The notes under the pieces were generated by a model. The model was not told the origin of the DNA and did not search any database. It worked only from the letters and a program-made list of their open reading frames with translations. A stretch of 64,000 nucleotides of DNA from Candidatus Bathyarchaeota archaeon (GTDB lineage Archaea > Thermoproteota > Bathyarchaeia > Bathyarchaeales > Bathycorpusculaceae). Shown piece by piece: positions 9,632 through 17,298 of this stretch (positions are counted from its first letter, which is position 1; every line of letters begins with the position of its first letter). A program made the translations under genes and the position numbers. Location of the stretch: positions 37,332 through 101,331 of the forward strand of contig JAOZHU010000005.1 of NCBI GenBank assembly GCA_026014705.1, given 5' to 3'.

Positions 9632-11122
9632 TCACTTTGCTTGCGTTGCGGCTTCATCTGTTTCATAAATTCTGTCTTTTTCCTTATAGCCGCCGAGGAA
9701 CTTCCGCCTCATTTCATCCGCCAACTTCTGCGCCATAGGCGTTGGATACTTGCCCGTAATGCAGCCTAAGCACAACTGCTCCTGCGTTAAGCCCGTAGCC
9801 TGCACTAAGCCTTGAATGGACTGGTAGCACACGGCATCTGCTCCTATGATTTTCGCTATTTCCTCAGCGTTATGATTTGAGCCGATAAGCTGCCCGTAGG
9901 TTGACATGTCTATGCCGTAGAAGCACGGTCCGATTATGCACGGAAAAGTGACGAACATGTAAACTTTCTTGGCTCCTGCCCTGCGCAGCTTTTCGATTAT
10001 AATTTTTGTTGTGTCGCCGCGGACGATGCTGTCTTCAGTTATTATGACGCGTTTGCCGTTAACTTTCGAGCCGAGAATGTTCACTTTGCGGTCGATTGTT
10101 GAAAAGCGCTCGTTGTTCAACAGAATGAACGCCCTCTCGGTCACGTAGCGGTGCCTGCGGGACGCCCTTTCCCACCGTAGCCCAGACGCTTCATGAACAC
10201 CCATTGCTGGGTCATCACCAGTTTCAGGCACTGAAAGGATTACATCTGCGTCTTTAACAATTTCAGGGAACTCGCGCACAAGGTTTCTCCCGAAATCTTC
10301 GCGTATCTCGTAAACGTATTTGCCGTTAAACCGCGAGTCAGGTCGCGCAAAATACGCAAATTCGAATGCGCAAAATGCTTCACGCGGGTTCTTAACGATT
10401 TGTGTGCGTTCAAAGCCGTTCTCTGATACTGTTACGAGTTCGCCTGGCTCTAACTCGAAGTCTCTGATAAAGCCGTTCATGTCTAAGCTGACGGTTTCCG
10501 ACGAAAACGCAAAAGTTGCCCCGTCTGGGCTGTGTCCAGCGCACAGAGGCTTTATTCCATGGGGATCTTTGAAAGCGAAGAAGTCGCCATTGCCCGTGAT
10601 TCCCGCCACTGAGAATGCGCCGTCGAGGCTTTGCATGCACGCGTTAACGGCGGTTGCTAAGTCTTTGCTTTTTGCGAGTTCCAGCAATAGTTTGTGGCAG
10701 ACTATGTCTGAGTCGCAAGTGCACACGAAGCCTGAGAAGTGCTGGTCAATTTCTTTTCTCAGCTGAAGAGCATTGGCGATGTTGCCGTTGAATGAGAGCG
10801 CCAGTTTCAGGTCGCCTTTTGAGGCAGTGACAGGCTGGGTTCCGCGTAGTAACGCTGCGTCATCACATTTGCCTGAAGTAGTGTACCGTACGTTGCCAAT
10901 GCCTACATAGCCTGGTAAACGCTGCAGCCATTCGGGTATGGCGCTGGTTTTTAGTTTTGGCACCAAGTCAAGGTCTTTGTGAATGTGAAATTGTCCTGAG
11001 TGGTATGTGAGGAAGCCGTGGGATTGGTGTCCTCGGTGGTTTTGGGCGCGGAGCCCCCAGTACATGTATGGGAAGATGGGTTGTTTTTGGTAGTTTATTG
11101 TGCCGAATACTCCGCAGCCTAT
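9632..11122 (-). CDS. purF: Amidophosphoribosyltransferase, apparent AUA start
   Basis: PurF commits PRPP to purine synthesis by glutamine-dependent amination. The first in-frame ATG (11065) would remove the catalytic N terminus. Upstream, in frame with no stop, the DNA encodes GCGVFG with the nucleophile Cys at 11114-11116, then NHRGHQSHG in the glutaminase domain. An in-frame TGA (11140-11138) closes the frame before any ATG, GTG or TTG. The best start is ATA at 11122, seven bases after a GAGGGG. This gives 496 residues. The PRPP loop VIITEDSIVRGDTTK and the Cys-containing C terminus (CYQSIQG, QLCLGCITGKYP) are present. Confidence 0.9.
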   Translation of the reverse strand: MGCGVFGTINYQKQPIFPYMYWGLRAQNHRGHQSHGFLTYHSGQFHIHKDLDLVPKLKTSAIPEWLQRLPGYVGIGNVRYTTSGKCDDAALLRGTQPVTASKGDLKLALSFNGNIANALQLRKEIDQHFSGFVCTCDSDIVCHKLLLELAKSKDLATAVNACMQSLDGAFSVAGITGNGDFFAFKDPHGIKPLCAGHSPDGATFAFSSETVSLDMNGFIRDFELEPGELVTVSENGFERTQIVKNPREAFCAFEFAYFARPDSRFNGKYVYEIREDFGRNLVREFPEIVKDADVILSVPETGDDPAMGVHEASGLRWERASRRHRYVTERAFILLNNERFSTIDRKVNILGSKVNGKRVIITEDSIVRGDTTKIIIEKLRRAGAKKVYMFVTFPCIIGPCFYGIDMSTYGQLIGSNHNAEEIAKIIGADAVCYQSIQGLVQATGLTQEQLCLGCITGKYPTPMAQKLADEMRRKFLGGYKEKDRIYETDEAATQAK

Positions 11123-11298
11123 TTTGATTCCCCTCAGTTAAACGTTAACCGTAGAGAAAAAGGAGGTTTATCAGCTTTTAGCACATTTTTGATTAAAAAG
11201 CATGGAGATTTTTTTCCTGTCTTAGATTCGGAATGAAGGATAATGCGGTGTGGCTGTTCATGTGGTTAAGGCTGAAGCGAAAAAACGGCGGCAACTTT

Positions 11299-12618
11299 TT
11301 ACGGGGTTAATCTTAATCTGTCCCGCGGGTAAAATGTTACCTCGCGTATGTTCTTTTTTCCTGTCAGCATCATGGTGAGCCTTTCCAAGCCTATTGCCCA
11401 ACCAGCGTGAGGCGGCATGCCGTAGTCAAAAGCTTGAAGGTGATGCTGGAAGCGCTCAGGCTTTAACCCGTGTTCTTGCAAGCGTTTTGTTAGCAGGTCT
11501 TTCTCAGCTATGCGCGTTCCGCCTGAAACCAGTTCTATCCACCGCCACATCAAATCAAACCCTTCACACAGTTCAGGCTTATCTTCGCGCGGTTTAATGT
11601 AGAATGCCTTCGCGTGAGTGGGCCAATCGGTTATAAAGTAGAAGCTGGGGTACAGTTTGCCCAAAGTCCTGAATGCTTCGGTTGGTATGTCTTCGCCCCA
11701 CGGAATCACTACGCCTTCCTTTTTCAAAGCGTCAAGGACTTCGTCGTAGGTCAAACGTTTGAATGGCAGTTCTGGAACAGATAGTCTATGTTTAAGCGTT
11801 GCTAGTTCTTTTTTGCAGTTTTCCTTCACGGTTTTGCAGGCGTTATGCACAACTTGTTCAAGGAGACTCATTACGTCTTCCGCGTCAGCGAATGCTTGCT
11901 CAATGTCCACGGAGATGAACTCGCTTAAGTGGCGCCGCGTGTGGGATTCTTCAGCCCGGAAGAAAGGTCCAACTTCAAAAACCTTTTCCAAACTCATTAC
12001 TAGCTGCTCTTTGTACAGTTGTGGGCTCTGGGCGAGGAACGCTTTTTCACCAAAGTAGTCCACCGCGAATAATGCTGCTCCGCCTTCAGTTGCTGACGCA
12101 ATAATTCGCGGAGTGTGCACTTCCAAAAAGCCTTTATCAAAAAGAAAGCTTCGTATGGCTTCTAAGGCGCAGTGTTGGATTTTAAACGCTGCCGTGTTCT
12201 GTTCTTGACAGAGGTCTAGAGCGCGTGCGTCTAAGCGGGCTTCTATGTTTGCGGGTGTTTTGCCAGTGATGTCGAGGGGTAACTGCGTCGTGGCTGTGTT
12301 GAAAATTCTGATTTCTTTCGGCAGCACTTCGATGCCTCTCGGCGTCATGGTGGTTTTCTTCACGGTGCCCTTTACGCCGATGCTGTAGCGTTTCTGCAGG
12401 GCGTCTGATTTCGCCAAGACTTCAGGCGTTGTCTTCTTTCGCAGAATAGTGATTTGGATTGTGCCTTCTCGGTCTTGCAGTATGATGAAGCGGATGCCGC
12501 CTAAATCGCGGATTTCCTGCACCCAGCCGAAAAGCGTCACTTCTGAACCATCCATGTCCGGCGTCACGTTTGCGGAATATCCTGTTCTAACCCAGTCTCC
12601 AATAGAGTCCAAGGTCAT
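11299..12618 (-). CDS. aspS: Aspartyl-tRNA synthetase, archaeal type
   Basis: A class IIb aminoacyl-tRNA synthetase of 439 residues. It has an N-terminal OB fold for the anticodon (FGWVQEIRDLGGIRFIILQD, residues about 30-49), motif 2 (FFRAEESHTRRHLSEF near 218-233) and motif 3 (GWAIGLERLTMML near 400-412). The short form without the bacterial insertion domain is typical of archaea and eukaryotes. Whether it also charges tRNA-Asn cannot be told here; no asnS or gatCAB genes are in view. The KH/Zn-finger gene upstream ends 17 bases before it. Confidence 0.95.
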   Translation of the reverse strand: MTLDSIGDWVRTGYSANVTPDMDGSEVTLFGWVQEIRDLGGIRFIILQDREGTIQITILRKKTTPEVLAKSDALQKRYSIGVKGTVKKTTMTPRGIEVLPKEIRIFNTATTQLPLDITGKTPANIEARLDARALDLCQEQNTAAFKIQHCALEAIRSFLFDKGFLEVHTPRIIASATEGGAALFAVDYFGEKAFLAQSPQLYKEQLVMSLEKVFEVGPFFRAEESHTRRHLSEFISVDIEQAFADAEDVMSLLEQVVHNACKTVKENCKKELATLKHRLSVPELPFKRLTYDEVLDALKKEGVVIPWGEDIPTEAFRTLGKLYPSFYFITDWPTHAKAFYIKPREDKPELCEGFDLMWRWIELVSGGTRIAEKDLLTKRLQEHGLKPERFQHHLQAFDYGMPPHAGWAIGLERLTMMLTGKKNIREVTFYPRDRLRLTP

Positions 12619-12635
12619 GAGACAACAGCTGCTCC

Positions 12636-13145
12636 TTAGTCAGCGAATTCGACGCGTAGCGACATTTTCCGCACTTTGCGGGCGACTTCTTTTAAGGCTT
12701 TAACGTCGAAAGGCGCAGGTGAACCGCGTCTGCGCTTCAAGATTACACGCGTCTCAGTTGTTCCATCAGGCAGCCATATTGTGTTTATCGTGAGTATGCT
12801 GAAAGGCATAAACAGGTCTTCTAGAAACTTGCGGTCGTCAACGCCGTATTCTAAGACGCGCACGGATTTGCCTGTTTCCTCGCCTAAGGCTTTCATGATT
12901 TTGCCGCTGTAGCCAAGCAGCCTCGGCACATCGCCGTGCCCAACGATTATCGCTAAGGTCTTGTCAACCTCGACTGCCTTGTGAAAGCAAACGTTTTGCA
13001 GTGCAGGGTATTTCTCTTCCAGAGACAACAGTAACCGAGCGATTTTCAGGTCTATGTCACTGATTTCTCCAGCCTTTACTTTAGCTGAACATTTTTGACA
13101 TAGTATCCCGCTTTTTAAACAGAAACTACATAGTTCTGTCTTCAT
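12636..13145 (-). CDS. Zn-finger plus NusA-like KH-domain RNA-binding protein
   Basis: A 169-residue protein with a four-Cys cluster at the N terminus (CSFCLKSGILCQKC, residues 6-19), then a helical stretch and a KH-like core around residues 60-110 (AIIVGHGDVPRLLGYSGKIMKAL, where the GxxG-type loop is GYSGK). The C terminus is basic (KRRRGS). It resembles archaeal proteins annotated as NusA-like or KH-domain transcription factors. RNA binding is inferred and the target is unknown. It sits between alba and aspS on the same strand, consistent with a housekeeping information-processing role. Confidence 0.7.
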   Translation of the reverse strand: MKTELCSFCLKSGILCQKCSAKVKAGEISDIDLKIARLLLSLEEKYPALQNVCFHKAVEVDKTLAIIVGHGDVPRLLGYSGKIMKALGEETGKSVRVLEYGVDDRKFLEDLFMPFSILTINTIWLPDGTTETRVILKRRRGSPAPFDVKALKEVARKVRKMSLRVEFAD

Positions 13146-13216
13146 CTGGAAGACGGCCTCCTGTGGAATAATTCGGAAGCGGCGGAGGTGTAGACGTATC
13201 GGACTGAACGGGCTGT

Positions 13217-13495
13217 TTAGCGTTGCAGAGTTATTTCTATCGTGCTGACGTTAGTCAGCGTGCTGCCTTCTTCTTGAGGCGAAATTTGGTCTGTCCCGAT
13301 GCCAACGCTAGCTACTTTCACGTCAGGCAGAAAACGGCGCCTGACAACTTCGGCAACATCAATTGCGCGGCTTATGGCTTTTCCCCGTGCCTTAATGCTT
13401 ACCTCTTTTGCTCCGCTGTGAAAGAGTGTAATGCACGCAAGGACGTAGTTCATCGCTGGCTTTTTCCCGATTAGCACCGAATTGTTTTCCGACAT
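13217..13495 (-). CDS. albA: DNA/RNA-binding chromatin protein Alba
   Basis: Alba is a small dimeric chromatin and RNA-binding protein of archaea. The 92-residue product has the hallmark sequence [19 protein letters not shown] at residues 6-24, including the Lys pair of the nucleic-acid groove, then [25 protein letters not shown] and the closing strand STIEITL. Length and layout match the family throughout. It has its own promoter (TATA-like box at about 13554-13568), giving a leader of roughly 40 bases. Confidence 0.95.
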   Translation of the reverse strand: MSENNSVLIGKKPAMNYVLACITLFHSGAKEVSIKARGKAISRAIDVAEVVRRRFLPDVKVASVGIGTDQISPQEEGSTLTNVSTIEITLQR

Positions 13496-13553
13496 GCTGA
13501 TGTTTCGCTCCTAGTTTCCAGTTTTGTATGGGTTTCATAAGTTTTTTTTCCAC

Positions 13554-13568
13554 TAATAAATATATTGC
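13554..13568 (-). promoter_or_regulatory. TATA box of alba
   Basis: An AT-rich archaeal TATA element (CAATATATTTATTA) reads towards the minus strand about 60-70 bases before the Alba start codon. The rest of the 13496-13840 gap between alba and tRNA-Leu holds no credible ORF or repeat that I can see. Confidence 0.5.
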
Positions 13569-13840
13569 GGTAATATCTCTCGGTTTTATCAAGTAAGCGA
13601 TTTCATGCTGCCTAACGTTTCTTAGGCGCTCTGGCGGCAACCTGTCCTCGAAAACGCGAATGATTAACCTTGAAAATGAACTCGCTATCGTCCATTTGCG
13701 AAGAATTCGGCTTCAAGAAAACACGTAAAATCACGTTCATAACTGCACGAAAAAGCTGGATGCACTTTAAATCGGTCTTTGCTCAGTTGCATAACAAAAG
13801 TTCGAGTTTAGCGGTTCAAACGCGCACACTACAGTGAAGT

Positions 13841-13924
13841 GCGGGGGGTGGGATTTGAACCCACGAACGCCTGCGCGACAGGGTCCTAAGCCCTGCTCCT
13901 TTGACCAGACTTGGAGACCCCCGC
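13841..13924 (-). tRNA. tRNA-Leu(TAG)
   Basis: An 84-base class II tRNA on the minus strand. The acceptor is GCGGGGG/CCCCCGC, the anticodon stem CAGGG/CCCTG holds loop CTTAGGA with anticodon TAG (reads CUA), a long variable arm follows as expected for Leu, and the T arm is GTGGG/CCCAC with TTCAAAT. No intron is seen and CCA is not encoded. Confidence 0.95.
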
Positions 13925-14051
13925 CGTCAGCCATTGGCGACTTGAAAAGTAGTGTGCTCTTTAATATTTATTTAACCTTTCACAAGCGCTTAGTTAACCG
14001 TAAGCATTTTATTGGCTAACGCTGTTGTTTCACGGGAACACTGCGCTGTGC

Positions 14052-14128
14052 GCCTCGGTAGCCTAGCCCGGTGGGGCGTTACCTTGGTAAGGTAATGGTC
14101 GCGGGTCCAAATCCCGCCCGAGGCTCCA
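14052..14128 (+). tRNA. tRNA-Thr(GGT) with encoded CCA
   Basis: The acceptor is GCCTCGG/CCGAGGC, the anticodon stem TTACC/GGTAA has loop TTGGTAA (anticodon GGT, reads ACC), and the T arm is GCGGG/CCCGC. A discriminator T and CCA follow directly in the DNA. A toxin-antitoxin pair begins seven bases downstream on the other strand, and a decayed copy of this tRNA lies about 590 bases further on. Confidence 0.95.
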
Positions 14129-14134
14129 CTTTTG

Positions 14135-14359
14135 CTATTGTTTTCTCATTAATTCAAGGAATTCTTCTCGGGTTAATCCTGCTTGCTGTATTATGGTGAG
14201 AAGTGTTCCTTTCTTGATTGGGTCATGGCGCGGAATGGTGAACCTGTGTTTTCCGTCGGTTAAAAATATGTGGCTGCCCTTCTGGTGAACTATTTTGAAT
14301 CCTGCTTTGCTGAGAATTTTGATGAGTTTTAGCCAAGATATTGAAGGAAGCTTAGACAG
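14135..14359 (-). CDS. hicA: HicA-type mRNA interferase toxin, apparent CUG start
   Basis: A 74-residue HicA: a dsRBD-like fold toxin that cleaves mRNA unless bound by HicB. The core HQKGSHIFLTDGKHRFTIP contains the catalytic His in the KGSH motif, followed by PRHDPIKKGTLLTIIQQAG and LTREEFLEL, the family's closing helix. No ATG, GTG or TTG is available: an in-frame TAA immediately precedes CTG at 14359, and starting there gives the usual HicA beginning (M)SKLPS. That CTG overlaps the last eight bases of hicB, so the two are probably translationally coupled, antitoxin first. Confidence 0.85.
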   Translation of the reverse strand: MSKLPSISWLKLIKILSKAGFKIVHQKGSHIFLTDGKHRFTIPRHDPIKKGTLLTIIQQAGLTREEFLELMRKQ

Positions 14360-14576
14360 TTATCTCCACCAGCTCTCTCTTTCGCTTAAGCTGCTTAAGT
14401 TCTTCAGGGAATGCTTCCAAGTATCCCTCGATGGCTTCCTTAATGTTAGCAAGAGCCTGTTTACGGTTTTCGCCTTGGCTAATGGCACCAGGAAGTTCAA
14501 CACATTGAGCAGAGTATCCACCTTCAGGCTCCTCCCGCAGCATCACGGTGAACTTCCATCCTTTAATTTCCACCAT
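14352..14576 (-). CDS. hicB: HicB-type antitoxin
   Basis: A 74-residue HicB-fold protein (partial RNase H-like) that neutralises HicA. It has the characteristic EEPEGGYSAQCVELPGAISQG segment, with the glycine and VELPG signature, followed by a helix ANIKEAIEGYLEAF. There is no C-terminal DNA-binding domain, so autoregulation by this protein alone is not evident. I chose the ATG at 14576 because the upstream codons (VALLLVVRV) do not resemble the family. hicA overlaps its 3' end. The placement next to a tRNA suggests arrival as a mobile module. Confidence 0.88.
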   Translation of the reverse strand: MVEIKGWKFTVMLREEPEGGYSAQCVELPGAISQGENRKQALANIKEAIEGYLEAFPEELKQLKRKRELVEITV

Positions 14577-14714
14577 AACACGCACCACCAGTAGAAGAGC
14601 CACTTAAGGTGATATAAATCTTGACATTAAAACGGATTAATCTTCATCTTAACATACGGCGCATGTTTCAATTCTGAGAGGGGAATCTGCGGCTAGAACT
14701 TGCGGACGCTGCAT

Positions 14715-14793
14715 GCCTCAGCAAAGGTGGTTGCTGAAAGGGTTACCTTGGTAATGGAATGGTTGCGGGTGTAAATTCCACCTAAGGCTCGTG
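14715..14793 (+). pseudogene. Decayed tRNA-Thr copy
   Basis: The 3' part (14742-14790) matches tRNA-Thr(GGT) at about 40 of 49 positions, including an identical GTTACCTTGGTAA across the anticodon arm. The 5' part keeps only GCCTC and the right spacing. Acceptor, anticodon-stem and T-stem pairs are broken, so it should not work as a tRNA. It could be a decayed tandem duplicate or an old attachment-site remnant that closes the hicAB insertion next to the intact tRNA. Confidence 0.75.
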
Positions 14794-14796
14794 TCT

Positions 14797-15570
14797 TCAG
14801 TTTAGTGGCGCTATCGGTATTATGTAGGATATGTTATTGGTGCGGTTTATGGCAACTTCGACGCCGTAGACTGTTCTTATTATTTCAGGGCTTAGAACGT
14901 TGCGTGCCTCGCCTGCTGCGAATACTCCGCCGTCTTTCAGTAGTACAATTTTGTCGCAGTATCGGGCTGCGAGATTGAGGTCGTGAATTGCCACGGCTGC
15001 GGCAAGCCTTTCTTTTGTGACTAGTTTTCGTGTTAAGTTCATGACTTCTAACTGGTGTTTTATGTCTAAGTTGCTTGTGGGTTCGTCCAGCAAGAGGACT
15101 TTGGCTTCTTGTGCTATAGACCGTGCGATTAGGACTTTCTGTTGTTCTCCGCCGCTGAGTTCGTAGAAATCGCGCATTGCAAGGTGCTCGATATCAAGCA
15201 TTTTCAGGGTAGCCCAGACTTTCATGGTGTCTTTTTCGCTGCTTTGCCAAGCGATGTGGGGTCTTCTGCCCATCAGGACGATTTCGAAAACTGGGAGTAC
15301 GTTGGAGTTGCCAACGGATGTTTGCGGAACGTATCCTATGTGTTTGGTGACGTCGAGTCTATTCATCTTTTTTATATCTTTTTCGCCGAGCAGGATGCGC
15401 CCTTGTTTGGGTTCCAAGATTTTGTTCATGCACTTGAGTAGTGTGGTTTTTCCTGAACCGTTGGGACCGATGAGTCCTAGGACTTGTGATTCTTGGAGTT
15501 CTAGGGATACGCCAATTAGCGAAGGTGCGCTGCGGTAGCTGAAGGTTACTCCCTGTACTGTTATGTTCAT
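14797..15570 (-). CDS. ABC transporter ATPase, FecE/BtuD type
   Basis: A 257-residue ATPase that powers uptake of iron-siderophore, heme or corrinoid. It has Walker A LIGPNGSGKTTLLK near residues 33-46, a Q-loop region VPQTS, the ABC signature ELSGGEQQKVLIARSIAQ near 138-155, Walker B VLLLDEPTSNLD and the H-loop VAIHDLNLAA. The GYVPQTSVGN and D-loop order match the FecE/BtuD branch. It is transcribed away from the binding-protein, methyltransferase and permease genes, and the two units share a 113-base control region. Confidence 0.92.
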   Translation of the reverse strand: MNITVQGVTFSYRSAPSLIGVSLELQESQVLGLIGPNGSGKTTLLKCMNKILEPKQGRILLGEKDIKKMNRLDVTKHIGYVPQTSVGNSNVLPVFEIVLMGRRPHIAWQSSEKDTMKVWATLKMLDIEHLAMRDFYELSGGEQQKVLIARSIAQEAKVLLLDEPTSNLDIKHQLEVMNLTRKLVTKERLAAAVAIHDLNLAARYCDKIVLLKDGGVFAAGEARNVLSPEIIRTVYGVEVAINRTNNISYIIPIAPLN

Positions 15571-15617
15571 TGGTTGTTTGCCTCTTGTTGATTAGTGATT
15601 GTTGCAGGGGTATAAGA

Positions 15618-15682
15618 GTGTTACTTTTTTGTAAAATCGTAGCACAAAGTATAAGTATTACTGTTATGTGAAAAAGTAATAC
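15618..15682 (+). promoter_or_regulatory. Divergent promoter and operator region of the ABC importer
   Basis: A TATA box (TATAAG, 15650-15655) lies about 31 bases before the ATG at 15684, which implies a leaderless or nearly leaderless transcript for the binding protein. GTATTAC (15655-15661) and GTAATAC (15676-15682) form an exact inverted repeat that abuts the start codon. A related half-site GTGTTAC (15618-15624) lies towards the divergent ATPase gene. The arrangement suggests a repressor operator over both promoters; a metal-dependent regulator is a guess. Confidence 0.5.
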
Positions 15683-15683
15683 C

Positions 15684-17240
15684 ATGGCGGTAAATATGAA
15701 CAAACCTCTAATAGTAGGCATCCTACTGACAGGCATACTCGTCACCTCAATTATGATAGGTTACAGTCAGAACTGGTTCCAGCAACCATCATCACCATCT
15801 GAACCATCTCCTGAAACATCATCGTCTCCTGAACCAACAGCAACGCCGCAGTCAACTTCAACGCCTCAACCAACACCGTCCCCTCAAACGACTTCAACGC
15901 CTCAGCCGACAGCCACTCCGCAGCCAACAGCCTCTCCCGCATCAACAGTCGCCTCGCTGAACTTGGTGCTTGAAATTTACGGAAACGCCAACATGGACGA
16001 CAAGATAGACTCAAGCGACGTAGACTACGTGTCAAGAATAATCGGCGGAACCGCTAGTAACACCCAGTTTGCAGACGCCAACAGAGACGGAATAATAGAT
16101 ACAAATGACATAACGCAAATCAATGCACTCATAAATGGTCAAGCTTCAAAAATCTACCTCCTAGACGGCAACAAACAAAATATTTCAGTCTCGTTGCCCG
16201 CAAACAGATTAGTAGTCGAATACAACCAAAACACAGAGCTTGTGCGCATACTCGGGATAGAAAACCTCGTTGTCGGCGTCGACTCTGGCGTTAACCCAGT
16301 TAAGACCTTATTCTTTCCAGAGAACGCCGCTAGCATAACATGCGTCGGCGGCATGAGCGCCCCAGACTACGAAGCAGTCCTAAACCTCAACCCCACCACA
16401 CTACTGGTTTTCGCTCCAGGCTCTGGCACCACCGCCACCGTAGCTGAAAAAGCATCCAAGTTACCCGGTGTGGATGTAGTTTACTTGGGATTATACAGTC
16501 CAAACGTTACCAAACCTGAGGATTCTAGATTCATCCAAGGCGTACTAAAAGCGGGCTATATCTTTAACAAAGTTGCCCGAGCAACAGAATACGCAAACTG
16601 GATACTCAACATAACATCATACATCAGCACAAGAGTAAATACAATACCAGAAAATCAAAGACGGACAGTGTTACTCACCAATAGCCCTACCATCGGCAGC
16701 GCTAGGGCATACGTAGCCCTCGACACACTGGGGCAAGCGTGCATTTTGGCAGGCGGCACGAACATAGCTAATGCACCTGCTGGTTCAACGGCTCTTTCAG
16801 TAACGCTGGAGACTGAATTCATAGTTTCACAAGATCCAGACTACATTTTCCTGCATACTGTAAGATACACGTACGGTGGAGGCACAAATCCGCCAGCCCA
16901 AGGCATAGACGCTAATGACCCGTCTGAGATGGCGAATGTTTTGCAACAATACGTTTCTCAAGCAGCATTTGCGAATCTTAAAGCAGTTAGGAATAATCAT
17001 GTTTACTTGATTGCAGGTGACTTCAGAAACAATGCAATGGGCGGCACATTAGGCGCAGTCTACATGGCAAAAATACTCTACCCCGAAGTATTCGCTGAGC
17101 TAAACCCTCAAGCCATACATCAAGAATACTTGACAAAGTTCCTGCGCTTGAGCTACAATTTAGACACAAACGGCGTCTTCCTCTACCCGCCGATAACCGT
17201 AAACGGTGACACTGTAGGGATACCCAACGGAACCGCCTGA
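15684..17240 (+). CDS. Lipid/membrane-anchored ABC substrate-binding protein with dockerin-like domain
   Basis: A 518-residue extracellular binding protein. The order is: an N-terminal hydrophobic anchor (residues about 8-26), a Ser/Thr/Pro-rich linker made of repeated SPQPT-like units (about 31-83), a dockerin type I-like pair of calcium loops (about 93-153, NMDDKIDSSDVD and DANRDGIIDTND), then a FecB/BtuF-type binding fold (about 160-500; VVEYNQNTELVRILG, GGMSAPDYEAVLNLNPTTLLVF). It would capture an iron chelate or corrinoid outside the cell for the FecCD permease and ATPase here. The dockerin could tether it to a cohesin-bearing surface protein; none is seen in the window. Confidence 0.88.
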   Translation: MAVNMNKPLIVGILLTGILVTSIMIGYSQNWFQQPSSPSEPSPETSSSPEPTATPQSTSTPQPTPSPQTTSTPQPTATPQPTASPASTVASLNLVLEIYGNANMDDKIDSSDVDYVSRIIGGTASNTQFADANRDGIIDTNDITQINALINGQASKIYLLDGNKQNISVSLPANRLVVEYNQNTELVRILGIENLVVGVDSGVNPVKTLFFPENAASITCVGGMSAPDYEAVLNLNPTTLLVFAPGSGTTATVAEKASKLPGVDVVYLGLYSPNVTKPEDSRFIQGVLKAGYIFNKVARATEYANWILNITSYISTRVNTIPENQRRTVLLTNSPTIGSARAYVALDTLGQACILAGGTNIANAPAGSTALSVTLETEFIVSQDPDYIFLHTVRYTYGGGTNPPAQGIDANDPSEMANVLQQYVSQAAFANLKAVRNNHVYLIAGDFRNNAMGGTLGAVYMAKILYPEVFAELNPQAIHQEYLTKFLRLSYNLDTNGVFLYPPITVNGDTVGIPNGTA

Positions 17241-17298
17241 AAGAGGCGTATCGATTTTCCATTTTTCTTTTTAATAATAAACTTGAGAGGTTCTCACT

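Noticed and set aside
14715..14793. A second functional tRNA-Thr
   Set aside because: Acceptor, anticodon-stem and T-stem pairs are broken, so it is listed as a decayed copy.
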